A DNA stretch of 64,000 nt from Blastococcus sp. LR1 (GTDB taxonomy: Bacteria > Actinomycetota > Actinomycetes > Mycobacteriales > Geodermatophilaceae). Each line of letters starts with the position of its first letter. The first letter of the stretch is position 1. Below the pieces are notes generated by a model. That model ran no database searches. It was not told the origin of the DNA and saw nothing but the letters and a program-made list of their open reading frames with translations. The position numbers were made by a program, and so were the translations under genes. The stretch lies in the NCBI RefSeq assembly GCF_020166105.1, contig NZ_JAIUJY010000004.1, forward strand, positions 434,001-498,000, in the 5' to 3' direction. Shown piece by piece: positions 40,036 through 53,040 of this stretch.

Positions 40036-40443
40036 TCAGTTGCGGAAGACCACCAGCCGCAGCATGACGAAGTTGACCGCAGTGCCGATGCCCTGCGAGA
40101 TCGCCCAGGCCAGGGTGATCCGCCAGGAGCTCTCGGGGAGCGCGGCGAGCGCCAGGGCGTTGACCGCGAGGATCACCACGAAGGTCGTGCCGTAGAGGAT
40201 GGCGAAGCCGACCGCTTGCCCGTGCCCGCCGGTGGCGTTGAAGGTCCACCGGCGGTTGAGGAAGTACGCCGTCGTGGTGCCGGCGGCGAAGCTGAGCGCC
40301 CGGGCGGCGTACGTCGGGAGCCCGAGGTGCAGCGCCAGGGTGTAGACGCCGAGGTCGACCAGTGCGCTGAACCCACCCACCACGGCGAAGCGGGCGAGCT
40401 GACCGAACAACCCGGGAGCGCCGGAGCCGGCACTGCCTGACAT
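40036..40443 (-). CDS. GtrA-family membrane protein
   Basis: A 135-residue protein with four predicted membrane segments: LARFAVVGGFSALVDLGVYT, a second around RALSFAAGTTTAYFLNR, then FAILYGTTFVVILAVNALAL and a final LAWAISQGIGTAVNFVMLRL. The GG/D and FLNRRWTF motifs are typical of GtrA, associated with transfer of lipid-linked sugars. I take the ATG at 40443 (MSGSAGSG). It is transcribed against tsaE and tsaB and so splits the t6A genes. Confidence 0.85.
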   Translation of the reverse strand: MSGSAGSGAPGLFGQLARFAVVGGFSALVDLGVYTLALHLGLPTYAARALSFAAGTTTAYFLNRRWTFNATGGHGQAVGFAILYGTTFVVILAVNALALAALPESSWRITLAWAISQGIGTAVNFVMLRLVVFRN

Positions 40444-40554
40444 CCGCGACCACGTCCTCTCCGGCGGCACAGGTGTCCGCAGCTGCGGGCCAGCCTGCCG
40501 CACCCGCGCAGCTGCCCGCTCCCCGGGTGCGCCGGGCCGTCGCGGCGGGGCGAC

Positions 40555-40560
40555 TAACCT
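40555..40560 (+). promoter_or_regulatory. Leaderless -10 box of tsaB
   Basis: TAACCT sits eight bases before the GTG of tsaB, with no ribosome-binding site. It predicts a leaderless transcript for tsaB-rimI-tsaD, needed because the inverted GtrA gene cuts this unit off from tsaE. Confidence 0.5.
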
Positions 40561-40568
40561 GGCGTCCC

Positions 40569-41204
40569 GTGCTCGTCCTCGCGCTCGACACCGCCACCCC
40601 CACCCTCGTCGCAGGGCTCGCGCGGTGGACGCCGGACGGGGGCACCGAGGTGCTCGCCGAGCGGGCCGTCCCGTCGGGGACCAAGCACGCCGAGCTGCTG
40701 ACGCCGGCCATCCGGGACGCCCTCGCCGACGCCGGGCTGTCGCTGGCCGACGTCGAGGCGGTGGTCACCGGTCTCGGGCCGGGTCCGTTCACCGGACTGC
40801 GGGTCGGCGTGGTCACCGCCGCCGCGATCGCCGACGCCCGCGGACTGCCCGTCGTCGGCGTCTGCTCGCTGGACGCCGTCGGCTCGGGCCCGCGCACGGT
40901 GGTCACCGACGCGCGCCGCAAGGAGGTCTACTGGGCCACCTACGACGCCGACGGCTCGCGCACCGACGGCCCCGCCGTGGTCCGGCCCGAGGAGCTCGGG
41001 CTGCCCGGCCCCTTCACCGGTGACCCGGCCTTCGCCGAGCGGCTGGGTGCCGAGGTGACGAGGGCCGACGTGACGACCGCCGGTCTGCTCCGGGCCGCGG
41101 CGGCGCAGCTGGCCGATCCGTCGTCCGCCGCTCCGCTGGTGCCCCTGTACCTGCGCCGCCCCGACGCGGTGCCGCCGACGTCGATCAAGGCCGTGACGCA
41201 GTGA
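40569..41204 (+). CDS. tsaB: tRNA t6A biosynthesis protein TsaB
   Basis: A 211-residue ASKHA-fold protein, partner and scaffold of TsaD. LALDTATPTLVAGL at the N-terminus and VVTGLGPGPFTGLRVGVVTA are conserved. The start is GTG at 40569. The stop overlaps rimI by four bases. Confidence 0.93.
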   Translation: MLVLALDTATPTLVAGLARWTPDGGTEVLAERAVPSGTKHAELLTPAIRDALADAGLSLADVEAVVTGLGPGPFTGLRVGVVTAAAIADARGLPVVGVCSLDAVGSGPRTVVTDARRKEVYWATYDADGSRTDGPAVVRPEELGLPGPFTGDPAFAERLGAEVTRADVTTAGLLRAAAAQLADPSSAAPLVPLYLRRPDAVPPTSIKAVTQ

Positions 41205-41653
41205 CCCGGCTGCGGCCGATGCGGCTGGCGGACATCCCCGCGGTGATGGTGCTGGAGGAGGAGCTCTTCGCCCCCGACACCTGGACCGCGGCGATGTACC
41301 GCGAGGAGCTCTCGCTGGCCGACACCCGGCACTACCTGGTGGCCGAGGACGCCGGCGTCGTCGTCGGGTACGCCGGGCTGATCGCCTACGCCGACGAGGC
41401 GCACGTGGCGACCATCGGCGTCACAGGTTCGCGCCAGGGGGAGGGTGTCGGAGCGCAGCTGCTCGACGCCTTGCTCGCCGAGGCTGACCGGCGGCGCAGC
41501 CCGGTGGTGCTGCTCGAGGTGCGCGCGGACAACGAACTGGCCCAGGGGCTGTACCGGCGGCGCGGGTTCGCCGAGATCGGCCGGCGGCCGAAGTACTACC
41601 AACCGAGCGGCACGGACGCCGTCGTGATGCAGAGGGAGCGTGCTCGTGGCTGA
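41201..41653 (+). CDS. rimI: Ribosomal protein S18-alanine N-acetyltransferase
   Basis: A 150-residue GNAT acetyltransferase. The acetyl-CoA loop is [15 protein letters not shown], and [19 protein letters not shown] is the RimI signature with the family's Asn and Tyr. GTG start coupled to tsaB. In Actinobacteria rimI is regularly set between tsaB and tsaD. Confidence 0.93.
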   Translation: MTRLRPMRLADIPAVMVLEEELFAPDTWTAAMYREELSLADTRHYLVAEDAGVVVGYAGLIAYADEAHVATIGVTGSRQGEGVGAQLLDALLAEADRRRSPVVLLEVRADNELAQGLYRRRGFAEIGRRPKYYQPSGTDAVVMQRERARG

Positions 41654-42683
41654 CGAACCGATCGTCCTGGGGTTCGAGACCTCGTGCGACGAGACCGGCG
41701 TGGGCATCGTCCGCGGGCACACCCTGCTCGCCGATGCCCTGGCGACGTCGATGGCCGAGCACGAGCGGTTCGGTGGGGTGGTGCCGGAGATCGCCTCGCG
41801 GGCGCACCTCGAGGCGATGGTGCCGACCGTGCACCGGGCGCTGGCCGAGGCCGGGCTCCAGGCCTCCGACATCGACGCCGTCGCCGTGACCAGCGGGCCC
41901 GGGCTGACCGGCGCGCTGCTGGTCGGGGTCGCCGCGGCCAAGGCCTACGCGATGGCGCTGGACAAGCCGCTGTACGGCGTCAACCACCTGGCCGCGCACG
42001 TCGCCGTCGACGAGCTGCAGCACGGTCCGCTGGCCGAGCCCTCGATCGCGATGCTGGTCTCCGGCGGGCACAGCTCGCTGCTGCTGGTGCCCGACCTCGC
42101 GCAGGAGGTCCAGTCGCTCGGCCGCACCATCGACGACGCGGCGGGGGAGGCCTTCGACAAGGTCGCGCGCGTGCTCGGCCTGCCGTTCCCGGGTGGCCCG
42201 CCGATCGACCGCGCCGCCCGCGACGGCGACCCCGAGGCGATCGCGTTCCCGCGTGGGCTGACGGGTCGGCACGACCCGATCTACGACTTCTCGTTCTCCG
42301 GGCTGAAGACCGCCGTCGCGCGATGGATCGAGGCACGCGAACGAGCGGGGGAGCCGGTGCCGGTGGCCGACGTCGCCGCGTCGTTCCAGGAGGCGGTGGC
42401 CGATGTCCTGACCGCCAAGGCGGTGCGCGCGTGCAAGGACCACGGCGTCGACCATCTCGTGCTCGGCGGGGGAGTGGCGGCCAACTCGCGGCTGCGCGCG
42501 CTCGCCGAGGAGCGGTGCGCCGCGGCCGGGATCGTCCTGCGCGTGCCCAGCCCGAAGCTCTGCACCGACAACGGGGCGATGGTGGCCGCGCTGGGCTCGC
42601 GGCTGGTGGCCGCGGGCGTGGCGCCGTCGGCGCCGGACCTGGGTGCGGACAGCTCGCTGCCCATCGAGACGGTGAGCCGCTAG
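41646..42683 (+). CDS. tsaD: tRNA N6-adenosine threonylcarbamoyltransferase
   Basis: A 345-residue enzyme that transfers threonylcarbamoyl from its adenylate to A37 of ANN-decoding tRNAs. The metal-binding HLAAH motif, [24 protein letters not shown] and [14 protein letters not shown] are all present. I chose the GTG at 41646, seven bases after GAGGGAG; a GTG at 41640 is too close to that site. The start overlaps the end of rimI. Confidence 0.96.
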   Translation: MADEPIVLGFETSCDETGVGIVRGHTLLADALATSMAEHERFGGVVPEIASRAHLEAMVPTVHRALAEAGLQASDIDAVAVTSGPGLTGALLVGVAAAKAYAMALDKPLYGVNHLAAHVAVDELQHGPLAEPSIAMLVSGGHSSLLLVPDLAQEVQSLGRTIDDAAGEAFDKVARVLGLPFPGGPPIDRAARDGDPEAIAFPRGLTGRHDPIYDFSFSGLKTAVARWIEARERAGEPVPVADVAASFQEAVADVLTAKAVRACKDHGVDHLVLGGGVAANSRLRALAEERCAAAGIVLRVPSPKLCTDNGAMVAALGSRLVAAGVAPSAPDLGADSSLPIETVSR

Positions 42684-42710
42684 CGACGGTCCTTCTCCCG
42701 CCGCTGACCG

Positions 42711-44579
42711 CTACTCGCCGCAGCCTGCGCCCGAGCTGATGGCGACGACCTCGCTGCCGGTCTCCATGTCGAAGGTGAACGTCATGTTCCAGAGGTCGCC
42801 CGACGAGTACCGGTAGTAGGTGCCGCCGTAGTCCTCGCCCAGTTCCCCGTCCGGGACAGCGGCCATCACGTCGTCGAGGCTCGACCCCAGCCCGAGCCCG
42901 TCGGTGGTGCGCAGCCCCTGGCGGTCGGCGCCGGTCTTGATCTCCCAGTACTCCCAGCCGACGACCGACGGCTCCTCGGCGTACGCGGGGTAGCCGGTCA
43001 TGTCGTCGAGGACCAGGACGGTCAGGTTGCCCCAGGTGTAGCGCTTCCCGGCCGGCGCCCCCATCTCGCACATCGCGTCGGTGGCCACGTCGTCGGGCGG
43101 GCCCAGCCGGTCGGTGAGGAAGCGGACGGCGTCGTCCTCCGGTGCGGGCGGCTCCAGGCCCACGATCCCCCCGCCGTAGTCGAGCGTGACCGGCTGCCGT
43201 CGCGGCTTCGGCGCCGGCGGCGGGGAGAGCCGGACGGTGGTGTCGGTGAGGGCCGTTCCCGACGTCATCTGGCCGAGCAGTTCGCCGATCAGCTCGTAGT
43301 AGGCGACCGCCAGGCGTGGGATCTCGACGATCTTGCTCATCTTCGCGAGCAGCTTCAGGCGGCCCTGGATCGACTCGACGCGGCCTCCGAAGCGCTGCCA
43401 GTCGGACCGCACGTCGACCTGCTGGACGCCCTGCTCCAGCGCGACCACCTGCTCGGCCAGGGAGCCGACCTTGCCGGGATCACCCGCGACGTCCATGACG
43501 CAGTCCCAGGCCGTCTGGGCGATCCTCCGAATGCCGTCGAGCCCGTCCGGGACCTGGCCGATCCACTCCAGCGCCTTGCTGCACTTCGCCAGCGCGACGA
43601 ACGCCACCAGGCTGCTGGTGCTGCCCTGGCCCAGGTCGGCCAGCGTCGTGATCAGGTCGACCAGGATCGCGGTCGCGGGCACCGCGGACAGGATGTGCGC
43701 GACCACGTCGCCGCCGTCGGCGGGCCGGTCGAAGCCCACGGTCATCTCCTGGCCGGGGGCGAGCATGACGATGTCGCGCCCGCCGCCGAGGCCGGTCCGC
43801 ACGAACTCCCGGACGACGTCGCTCTGCCCGTCCACCCAGGCGTACGCGACGCCGGTGGGAACGACGATCTCCTGCGTCACCCCCCGGTTGTTGCGGAGTC
43901 GCACCTCCGCCCGTTCCCGGCCGCCGTCGGTGTTCGGGGCGAGGCAGGTGTGGACGACGTCGAGCGCCGGGGCCTCGAGCTTGGCCCACGGCGGCGCGCC
44001 GTCGGCACAGCGTGGCGGGTCGAACCGCACGCCGAGCCCGCGCCCCACTCCGCCCACGACCTCCCCGAACCAGGCTCGCGGGTCGAAGCGCCCGCCCTGG
44101 TGGGGCGAGAAGAGCTCGCGCTCGGCGTCAGCGACACCGCCGGGATCGCCGACGGCCACGGGATACCAGCCGACCTCGGGATCGTGCCGGAGCACCAGGG
44201 GGATCTCGTCGGGCTGGACGCTCTGCGAGCCGTCTCCCGCAGGGAAGGCGATGACCAGAGGCCCGGACAGATCCCCGTCCACGGTGATGTCGGTGACGGG
44301 TCCGACCGGCGTCAGCGCTCCGCGGCCCCATGCCCGGCCAGGGGGGGCCACGGTGCCTTCCTGCAGCAGCAGCGACGTGCTGGACGTGCCGTCCGCCGCC
44401 TCCGCGGTCACCTGGAGGCCGGTGCCGTTGTCGACCTCGACGGCGGCGCCGAGCTTCCAGGTGCCCCAGCCGCTGCCGGTCTCCTCCGGCTCTGCGGGTG
44501 GGGCGCTGCAGGCGGTCAGGAAGACGGCCAGCAGGGCGGCGCATGCCGTCCTGCTGGTCCTGGAGCGTCGTCTCTGCAC
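42711..44579 (-). CDS. Large lipoprotein of unknown function
   Basis: A 622-residue predicted lipoprotein. A basic start and hydrophobic stretch end in the lipobox LTAC (Cys24). The mature part is Gly/Asp/Val-rich with a central helical region (about residues 300-440: DLITTLADLGQG, LAEQVVALEQGVQQV, RGRLKLLAKMSKIVE-like segments) and a C-terminal part with GNLTVLVLDDMTG and LGSSLDDVMAAVPDGE, which resembles small repeats seen in other actinobacterial lipoproteins. I do not recognise a known family. GTG start at 44579. It converges on tsaD and is upstream, on its strand, of nothing obvious. Confidence 0.8.
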   Translation of the reverse strand: MQRRRSRTSRTACAALLAVFLTACSAPPAEPEETGSGWGTWKLGAAVEVDNGTGLQVTAEAADGTSSTSLLLQEGTVAPPGRAWGRGALTPVGPVTDITVDGDLSGPLVIAFPAGDGSQSVQPDEIPLVLRHDPEVGWYPVAVGDPGGVADAERELFSPHQGGRFDPRAWFGEVVGGVGRGLGVRFDPPRCADGAPPWAKLEAPALDVVHTCLAPNTDGGRERAEVRLRNNRGVTQEIVVPTGVAYAWVDGQSDVVREFVRTGLGGGRDIVMLAPGQEMTVGFDRPADGGDVVAHILSAVPATAILVDLITTLADLGQGSTSSLVAFVALAKCSKALEWIGQVPDGLDGIRRIAQTAWDCVMDVAGDPGKVGSLAEQVVALEQGVQQVDVRSDWQRFGGRVESIQGRLKLLAKMSKIVEIPRLAVAYYELIGELLGQMTSGTALTDTTVRLSPPPAPKPRRQPVTLDYGGGIVGLEPPAPEDDAVRFLTDRLGPPDDVATDAMCEMGAPAGKRYTWGNLTVLVLDDMTGYPAYAEEPSVVGWEYWEIKTGADRQGLRTTDGLGLGSSLDDVMAAVPDGELGEDYGGTYYRYSSGDLWNMTFTFDMETGSEVVAISSGAGCGE

Positions 44580-44663
44580 AGGCCGGCCCCCCGCGTGCGG
44601 TCGTGGGGGCAGGCTAGGGGAGGGCCGTCCTGCGTGGGGCGTCCCCGTTCGTGAGGTCTTTCC

Positions 44664-45902
44664 TCAGGTCGCGACGTCGCAGAGCAGGGCTGTCGGAGCT
44701 CCGGCGACCCGGGTGACCACCACGGTCGCCGTGCCGCGCGCGTCGGTGCGCAGCTGCTTCGCGATCGACTCCGGCTCGATCGCCGAGCCGCGCTTCTTCA
44801 CCACCACCCGGCCGACGCCGCGCTCGCGCAGCAGCGCCTTGAGCTTCTTGAGGTTGAACGGCAGCACCTCATCGACCCGGTGGGAGCTCACGTACGGGCT
44901 GTCGGCCTCGGCATCGGAGGTCAGGTAGGCGATCGTCGGGTCGACGAGAGTCGCGCCGAGGTCCGCGGCCACCAGCGAGACCAGTCCCGAGCGGATGACG
45001 GCGGGGTCCGGCTCGTGCAGCCAGCCCCGGACCGGTCCGGCCTCGGCGTGGCCGGGATCGGAGTCGGCGGTCAGCTCGTGCGCGACGCCGTCGCGGAACA
45101 CGGTCGCCCTGCGCCAGGTCTCGGAGACCGCCGGCCCCCACAGCAGGGCCTCGACGATCGAGCCGCCGACCGACACCCACTCCGACTCGATGCCCTCGGG
45201 CACGCGGTCGTGGTCGAGCCCGGGGGCGACCTTGACCACCGAGGTCGGCACCTTCCTCAGCAGCTCGACGACCGTCGACCACGGGGGCGACCACGTGTCG
45301 GGGTCCAGCTGCCGCTTGCCGCCGGCCCGCCGAGCGGGATCGAGGACGGCGGCGCCGCAGCCCGCCACCTCGCCGCCGCGCGCCGCGGCCACCAGTTCGA
45401 CGGCGTCGCCCGCGACGACCCACACGTCGTCGACGCCAAGAGCTTCGACGTTCAGCGCGGTCAGCTCACGGGCCACCGGGTCGACGTCGACGGCCAGCAC
45501 GCGGGCGCCGGCGCGGGCGAGCGCGATGGTGTCGGTGCCGGCCGCGCACCCGAGGTCGGCCACGGAGTCCGCGCCCCCGGCCAGCAGGCGCACCGCGCGC
45601 CGGGCGGCGAGCTCCGGGCGGCCGGCCTGCTCGAGGGTGTCGGAGGTGAACAGCATCCGGTCGGCGTCGGCACCGAACGTGGCGCGGGCCTTCTGGCGCT
45701 GGCGGGCGATGCCCCAGGCCGGCCCGGCGAGGGCCGCGCCGAACTCGGCGCGCAGCCGGCTCAGAGCGGCGACGGCGTCGACCCGCTCGTCCAGGAGCAC
45801 CGCCGCCCGCGACAGCGCGGCCGCGCCCTCGGGCGTCGCCAGCGCCTGCAGCTGGCGCACCGTCTCGGCGGTCTGCTCCTCGGGTTCCCGGTCCACGGTC
45901 AC
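44664..45902 (-). CDS. Class I SAM-dependent methyltransferase with THUMP-like domain
   Basis: A 412-residue protein. An N-terminal helical part is followed by a Rossmann methyltransferase domain with VADLGCAAGTDTIALARAG (motif I) and VLDPARRAGGKRQLDP, where a DPxR motif often contacts the target base. The C-terminal basic LPFNLKKLKALLRERGVGR resembles the THUMP-like domain of actinobacterial RNA methyltransferases. Start is GTG at 45902 (a second GTG lies two codons in). It is divergent from groES, across the CIRCE region. Confidence 0.85.
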   Translation of the reverse strand: MTVDREPEEQTAETVRQLQALATPEGAAALSRAAVLLDERVDAVAALSRLRAEFGAALAGPAWGIARQRQKARATFGADADRMLFTSDTLEQAGRPELAARRAVRLLAGGADSVADLGCAAGTDTIALARAGARVLAVDVDPVARELTALNVEALGVDDVWVVAGDAVELVAAARGGEVAGCGAAVLDPARRAGGKRQLDPDTWSPPWSTVVELLRKVPTSVVKVAPGLDHDRVPEGIESEWVSVGGSIVEALLWGPAVSETWRRATVFRDGVAHELTADSDPGHAEAGPVRGWLHEPDPAVIRSGLVSLVAADLGATLVDPTIAYLTSDAEADSPYVSSHRVDEVLPFNLKKLKALLRERGVGRVVVKKRGSAIEPESIAKQLRTDARGTATVVVTRVAGAPTALLCDVAT

Positions 45903-45954
45903 AGCGTGGCGTACGGACCGGCGCGCTCTCTCGTCACCCACCCCGGGGACCAGG

Positions 45955-45989
45955 TTGAGCGGCTGGCACTCTCGTAGGTAGAGTGCCAA
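45955..45989 (+). promoter_or_regulatory. CIRCE operator overlapping the groES promoter
   Basis: CTGGCACTC and GAGTGCCAA are separated by exactly nine bases (45963-45989), the HrcA-binding CIRCE inverted repeat with one mismatch. TTGAGC (45955-45960) and TAGAGT (45979-45984) are 18 bp apart and form a promoter that the operator overlaps, so HrcA would block it. This is good evidence of heat-shock control of groES. Confidence 0.85.
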
Positions 45990-46116
45990 TGCGACACGGG
46001 CTGGCGCCCGACCCCCGCGACGGCGGGTGCCCGGATCCCGTGCCACAGCATCAGCACCACCGCAGTACCGCACCACCATCCACCAGCCGTCCGACACCGA
46101 AGGGGGCGTCACCGAC

Positions 46117-46425
46117 GTGACGACCGCTACCAAGGTCAGCATCAAGCCGCTGGAGGACCGCGTCGTGGTCCAGGCCAACGAGGCCGAGACCACCACCGCC
46201 TCCGGTCTGGTCATCCCGGACACCGCCAAGGAGAAGCCCCAGGAGGGCACCGTTGTCGCCGTCGGCCCCGGCCGCATCGACGACAACGGCAACCGCGTTC
46301 CGCTCGACGTGAACGTCGGCGACGTGGTCATCTACTCGAAGTACGGCGGCACCGAGGTCAAGTACGCCGGTCAGGACTACCTCGTCCTCTCCGCGCGTGA
46401 CCTGCTCGCCGTCGTGGAGAAGTAG
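46117..46425 (+). CDS. groES: Co-chaperonin GroES
   Basis: A 102-residue heptamer-forming lid of GroEL. The conserved [16 protein letters not shown] start, the mobile loop [19 protein letters not shown] and [16 protein letters not shown] are present. The GTG at 46117 follows GAAGGGGG. The coding unit begins some 130 bases downstream of the CIRCE promoter. Confidence 0.97.
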   Translation: MTTATKVSIKPLEDRVVVQANEAETTTASGLVIPDTAKEKPQEGTVVAVGPGRIDDNGNRVPLDVNVGDVVIYSKYGGTEVKYAGQDYLVLSARDLLAVVEK

Positions 46426-46426
46426 A

Positions 46427-46489
46427 AGGACCTCGTCCTCCTCATCCCTCGCGAGCTCGGGACGAGCCTCCGAACGAGGCCGTTCCAGC
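46427..46489 (+). repeat. Dispersed hairpin element, copy B
   Basis: It begins one base after the groES stop with AAGGACC and ends GGCCGTTCCAG. The outer stem is CCTCGT/ACGAGG (46431-46436 with 46474-46479), and an alternative pairing CTCGTCC/GGACGAG lies inside. The frame matches copies at 14103, 19851 and 54610. Here it lies inside an operon rather than at its end. Confidence 0.6.
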
Positions 46490-46517
46490 ACGTCGGGTGC
46501 TCCACCAGTAAGTCCTT

Positions 46518-46559
46518 CGACCGCCCCGGGCGACCCGAACTCGGGTCCCGGGGCGGTCG
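46518..46559 (+). terminator. Strong hairpin between groES and groEL
   Basis: A 13-bp stem CGACCGCCCCGGG/CCCGGGGCGGTCG (46518-46530 with 46547-46559) stacks on an inner ACCCGA/TCGGGT (46533-46538 with 46541-46546). It is followed by CCTTTCCACGCTTTCC. It resembles a terminator and, with the element just upstream, may lower groEL expression relative to groES. Confidence 0.6.
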
Positions 46560-46578
46560 CCTTTCCACGCTTTCCTGA

Positions 46579-48240
<1,662 letters not shown>

Positions 48241-48247
48241 CTCCGCT

Positions 48248-48327
48248 GATGATCAGCTGAGCTGATCGTCAGGCGTCCTGACTCACCGTCGATGGTGAGC
48301 CAGGACGCGCAGTGGTGAGCCAGGACG
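48248..48327. repeat. Multi-palindrome intergenic repeat, copy 2
   Basis: This is the second copy of the repeat at 34681-34760. It has an imperfect TGATGATCAGCT/AGCTGATCGTCA palindrome, the 15-bp arms GCGTCCTGACTCACC/GGTGAGCCAGGACGC with one mismatch (48273-48287 with 48294-48308), and the third half-site TGGTGAGCCAGGACG (48313-48327). It lies between the groEL stop and a terminator. Confidence 0.75.
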
Positions 48328-48339
48328 GCGCATAGCACG

Positions 48340-48380
48340 CGAAAGGGCCCGGTCCAGAACTTCTGGACCGGGCCCTTTCG
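48340..48380. terminator. Bidirectional terminator between groEL and whiB
   Basis: Two 20-base arms (48340-48359 and 48361-48380) are perfect complements around one base, with AAAGGG at one end and CCCTTT at the other, so it works in both directions. It separates groEL from the convergent whiB gene and resembles the rpoC terminator at 642. Confidence 0.85.
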
Positions 48381-48396
48381 TTCGTTCAGGTGGGGG

Positions 48397-48696
48397 TCAG
48401 ACCCCCGCGGCGACGGCAGCCGGCTCGGCGGCGATCAGCCGGGTCCGCTCCTCCTCGCTCATACCGCCCCAGACGCCGTACGGCTCACGGACGGCCAGGG
48501 CGTGCTTGAGGCAGGCCTCCACGACCGGGCACCGCGCGCAGACGGCTTTGGCCGCGGTCTGCCGCCGCGCCCGCGCCGGACCGCGCTCACCGTCCGGGTG
48601 GAAGAAGAGGGACGTGTTCTCGCCACGGCATGCGCCGTGGAGCTGCCAGTCCCAGACCTCGGCGACGGGCGTCGGGAGTCTGCGGATGTCGGCCAT
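48397..48696 (-). CDS. whiB3: WhiB-family iron-sulfur regulator (WhiB3/WhiD type)
   Basis: A 99-residue 4Fe-4S regulator. Cys23, Cys53, Cys56 and Cys62 give the C-x29-CxxC-x5-C pattern, and GVWGGMSEEER follows as the sigma-contacting turn. The start WDWQLHGACRGENTSLFFHP resembles WhiB3 of mycobacteria and WhiD of Streptomyces more than WhiB1. WhiB3 senses redox and shapes lipid metabolism; WhiD is needed for spore maturation. The ATG at 48696 follows GGAGGAG. Position beside groEL matches the mycobacterial order. Confidence 0.9.
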   Translation of the reverse strand: MADIRRLPTPVAEVWDWQLHGACRGENTSLFFHPDGERGPARARRQTAAKAVCARCPVVEACLKHALAVREPYGVWGGMSEEERTRLIAAEPAAVAAGV

Positions 48697-49056
48697 GTCT
48701 CCTCCAGGACTCGATCGAGCCGGAGAAGGGCTGTCCGGCTGCAAGGGGCCGGGTGCCCTCGCGGTCCCACCGTCAAACACGGCGGATTCGCAACTTTTGG
48801 GGATGGGTCCTGCGTCACGCCTGTTCGAGGGCGCTCACCCCCGGGGGTGAGGGCGTCTGTCGGAGCCCCCCGGAGTCGATCAAGGTTGATCCGGGTCGCG
48901 CCGACGACCGGGTGGGGGAGTTGCCCGGATCCGGTGCGCGACCCGCGCAGAGGTGGCGGGCTCCCGGACGGGAGCCCTCCACCCGAGCGGCAGCCGGCCG
49001 GGCCTCCCGGTCGGTCGGGGGACCCCGGCGCAGGCCGGAGGAGTGAGGAGCCAGGC
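48697..49056. promoter_or_regulatory. Divergent regulatory region between whiB and bldM-like genes
   Basis: These 360 bases hold no gene. A perfect 18-base palindrome CTCACCCCCGGGGGTGAG lies at 48834-48851, and GATCAA-GG-TTGATC lies at 48878-48891. Both are operator-like and lie about 140-220 bases from each start. I see no confident -10/-35 pair. Autoregulation by WhiB or the BldM-like protein is an inference. Confidence 0.55.
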
Positions 49057-51902
<2,846 letters not shown>

Positions 51903-51904
51903 GC

Positions 51905-53032
51905 ATGAGCGTGCGTGACACCGTCGAGATCGGGCTGAACCGCTTCGCCCGCCGCGGCTACGACCTGGACGAGGTCTCCATCGTCCCGTCGCGCCGGACC
52001 CGGGACGTCGACGACGTCTCGACCGCCTGGCAGATCGACGCCTTCCGGTTCGACATCCCGCTGATCACCAGCCCGAGCGACGCCGTCGTCAGCCCGGCCA
52101 CCGCGATCGCGGTCGGCCAGGCCGGTGGGCTCGGCGTGCTCAACGGCGAGGGCCTCTGGACCCGCTACGAGGACCCGACGCCGGTCTACCGGGAGATCGC
52201 CGCGGCCTCGGCCCATGGCGCCCCGCCGGTCTCGCTGCTGCAGAAGGTCTACGCCGAGCCGGTGAAGACCGACCTCATCGCCGCGCGCATCAAGGAGATG
52301 AGCGAGGGCGGGGTGACCACCGCGATCCGGGTCTCCCCGCAGCACACCCAGCAGCTCGCGCCCGCCGCGCTGTCGGCAGGGGTGGACCTGCTGGTCATCC
52401 AGGGCACGATCGTCTCCGCCGAGCACGTGACCTCCACCGGTGAGGCGCTGAACCTCAAGGAGTTCATCGCCGACCTCGACGTCCCGGTCATCGTCGGCGG
52501 TGCCGCCAACTACACGACCGCGCTGCACCTGATGCGCACCGGCGCGGCCGGCGTGATCGTCGGCGTCGGGGCCGACACCTACTCGACCACCGACGCCGTC
52601 ATGGGCATCCGCGTGCCGCTGGCCAGCGCGATCGCCGACGCCGCCGCGGCCCGCCGCGACTACCTCGACGAGACCGGCGGCCGGTACGTGCACGTCATCG
52701 CCAACGGCGCGATCGAGACCAGCGGTGGCATCGCCCGCGCGCTGGCCTGCGGTGCCGACGCCGTGCAGCTGGGCGAGCCGCTCCGCGTCGCCGCCGAGGC
52801 GCCCGCAGGCGGTGTCTGGTGGGACTCGGTCGCCGCGCACCCGCGGCTTCCCCGCGGCGCCACCTCGGCCCCGGTCGAGCCCTCCGGGTCGCTGGCGGAC
52901 GTGCTGAACGGCGCCGCCGAGTCCGCCGACGGCCGCACCAACCTCTTCGGCGCCCTCGCCCGGACGATGGCCAAGACCGGCTACCGGGACCTCAAGGAGT
53001 TCCAGCGCGTCGACCTCGTGATCGGCGGCTGA
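51905..53032 (+). CDS. guaB3: GuaB3-family IMP dehydrogenase-related protein
   Basis: A 375-residue IMPDH-like barrel without CBS domains. It starts [20 protein letters not shown] and has [20 protein letters not shown]. At the loop that carries the catalytic cysteine in IMPDH the sequence reads [15 protein letters not shown], with Ser in place of Cys. GuaB3 proteins sit between guaB and guaA throughout Actinobacteria. An IMPDH-type activity has been reported for this family, but the change here leaves catalysis open. It begins two bases after guaB. Confidence 0.93.
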   Translation: MSVRDTVEIGLNRFARRGYDLDEVSIVPSRRTRDVDDVSTAWQIDAFRFDIPLITSPSDAVVSPATAIAVGQAGGLGVLNGEGLWTRYEDPTPVYREIAAASAHGAPPVSLLQKVYAEPVKTDLIAARIKEMSEGGVTTAIRVSPQHTQQLAPAALSAGVDLLVIQGTIVSAEHVTSTGEALNLKEFIADLDVPVIVGGAANYTTALHLMRTGAAGVIVGVGADTYSTTDAVMGIRVPLASAIADAAAARRDYLDETGGRYVHVIANGAIETSGGIARALACGADAVQLGEPLRVAAEAPAGGVWWDSVAAHPRLPRGATSAPVEPSGSLADVLNGAAESADGRTNLFGALARTMAKTGYRDLKEFQRVDLVIGG

Positions 53033-53040
53033 GCTCCGTC

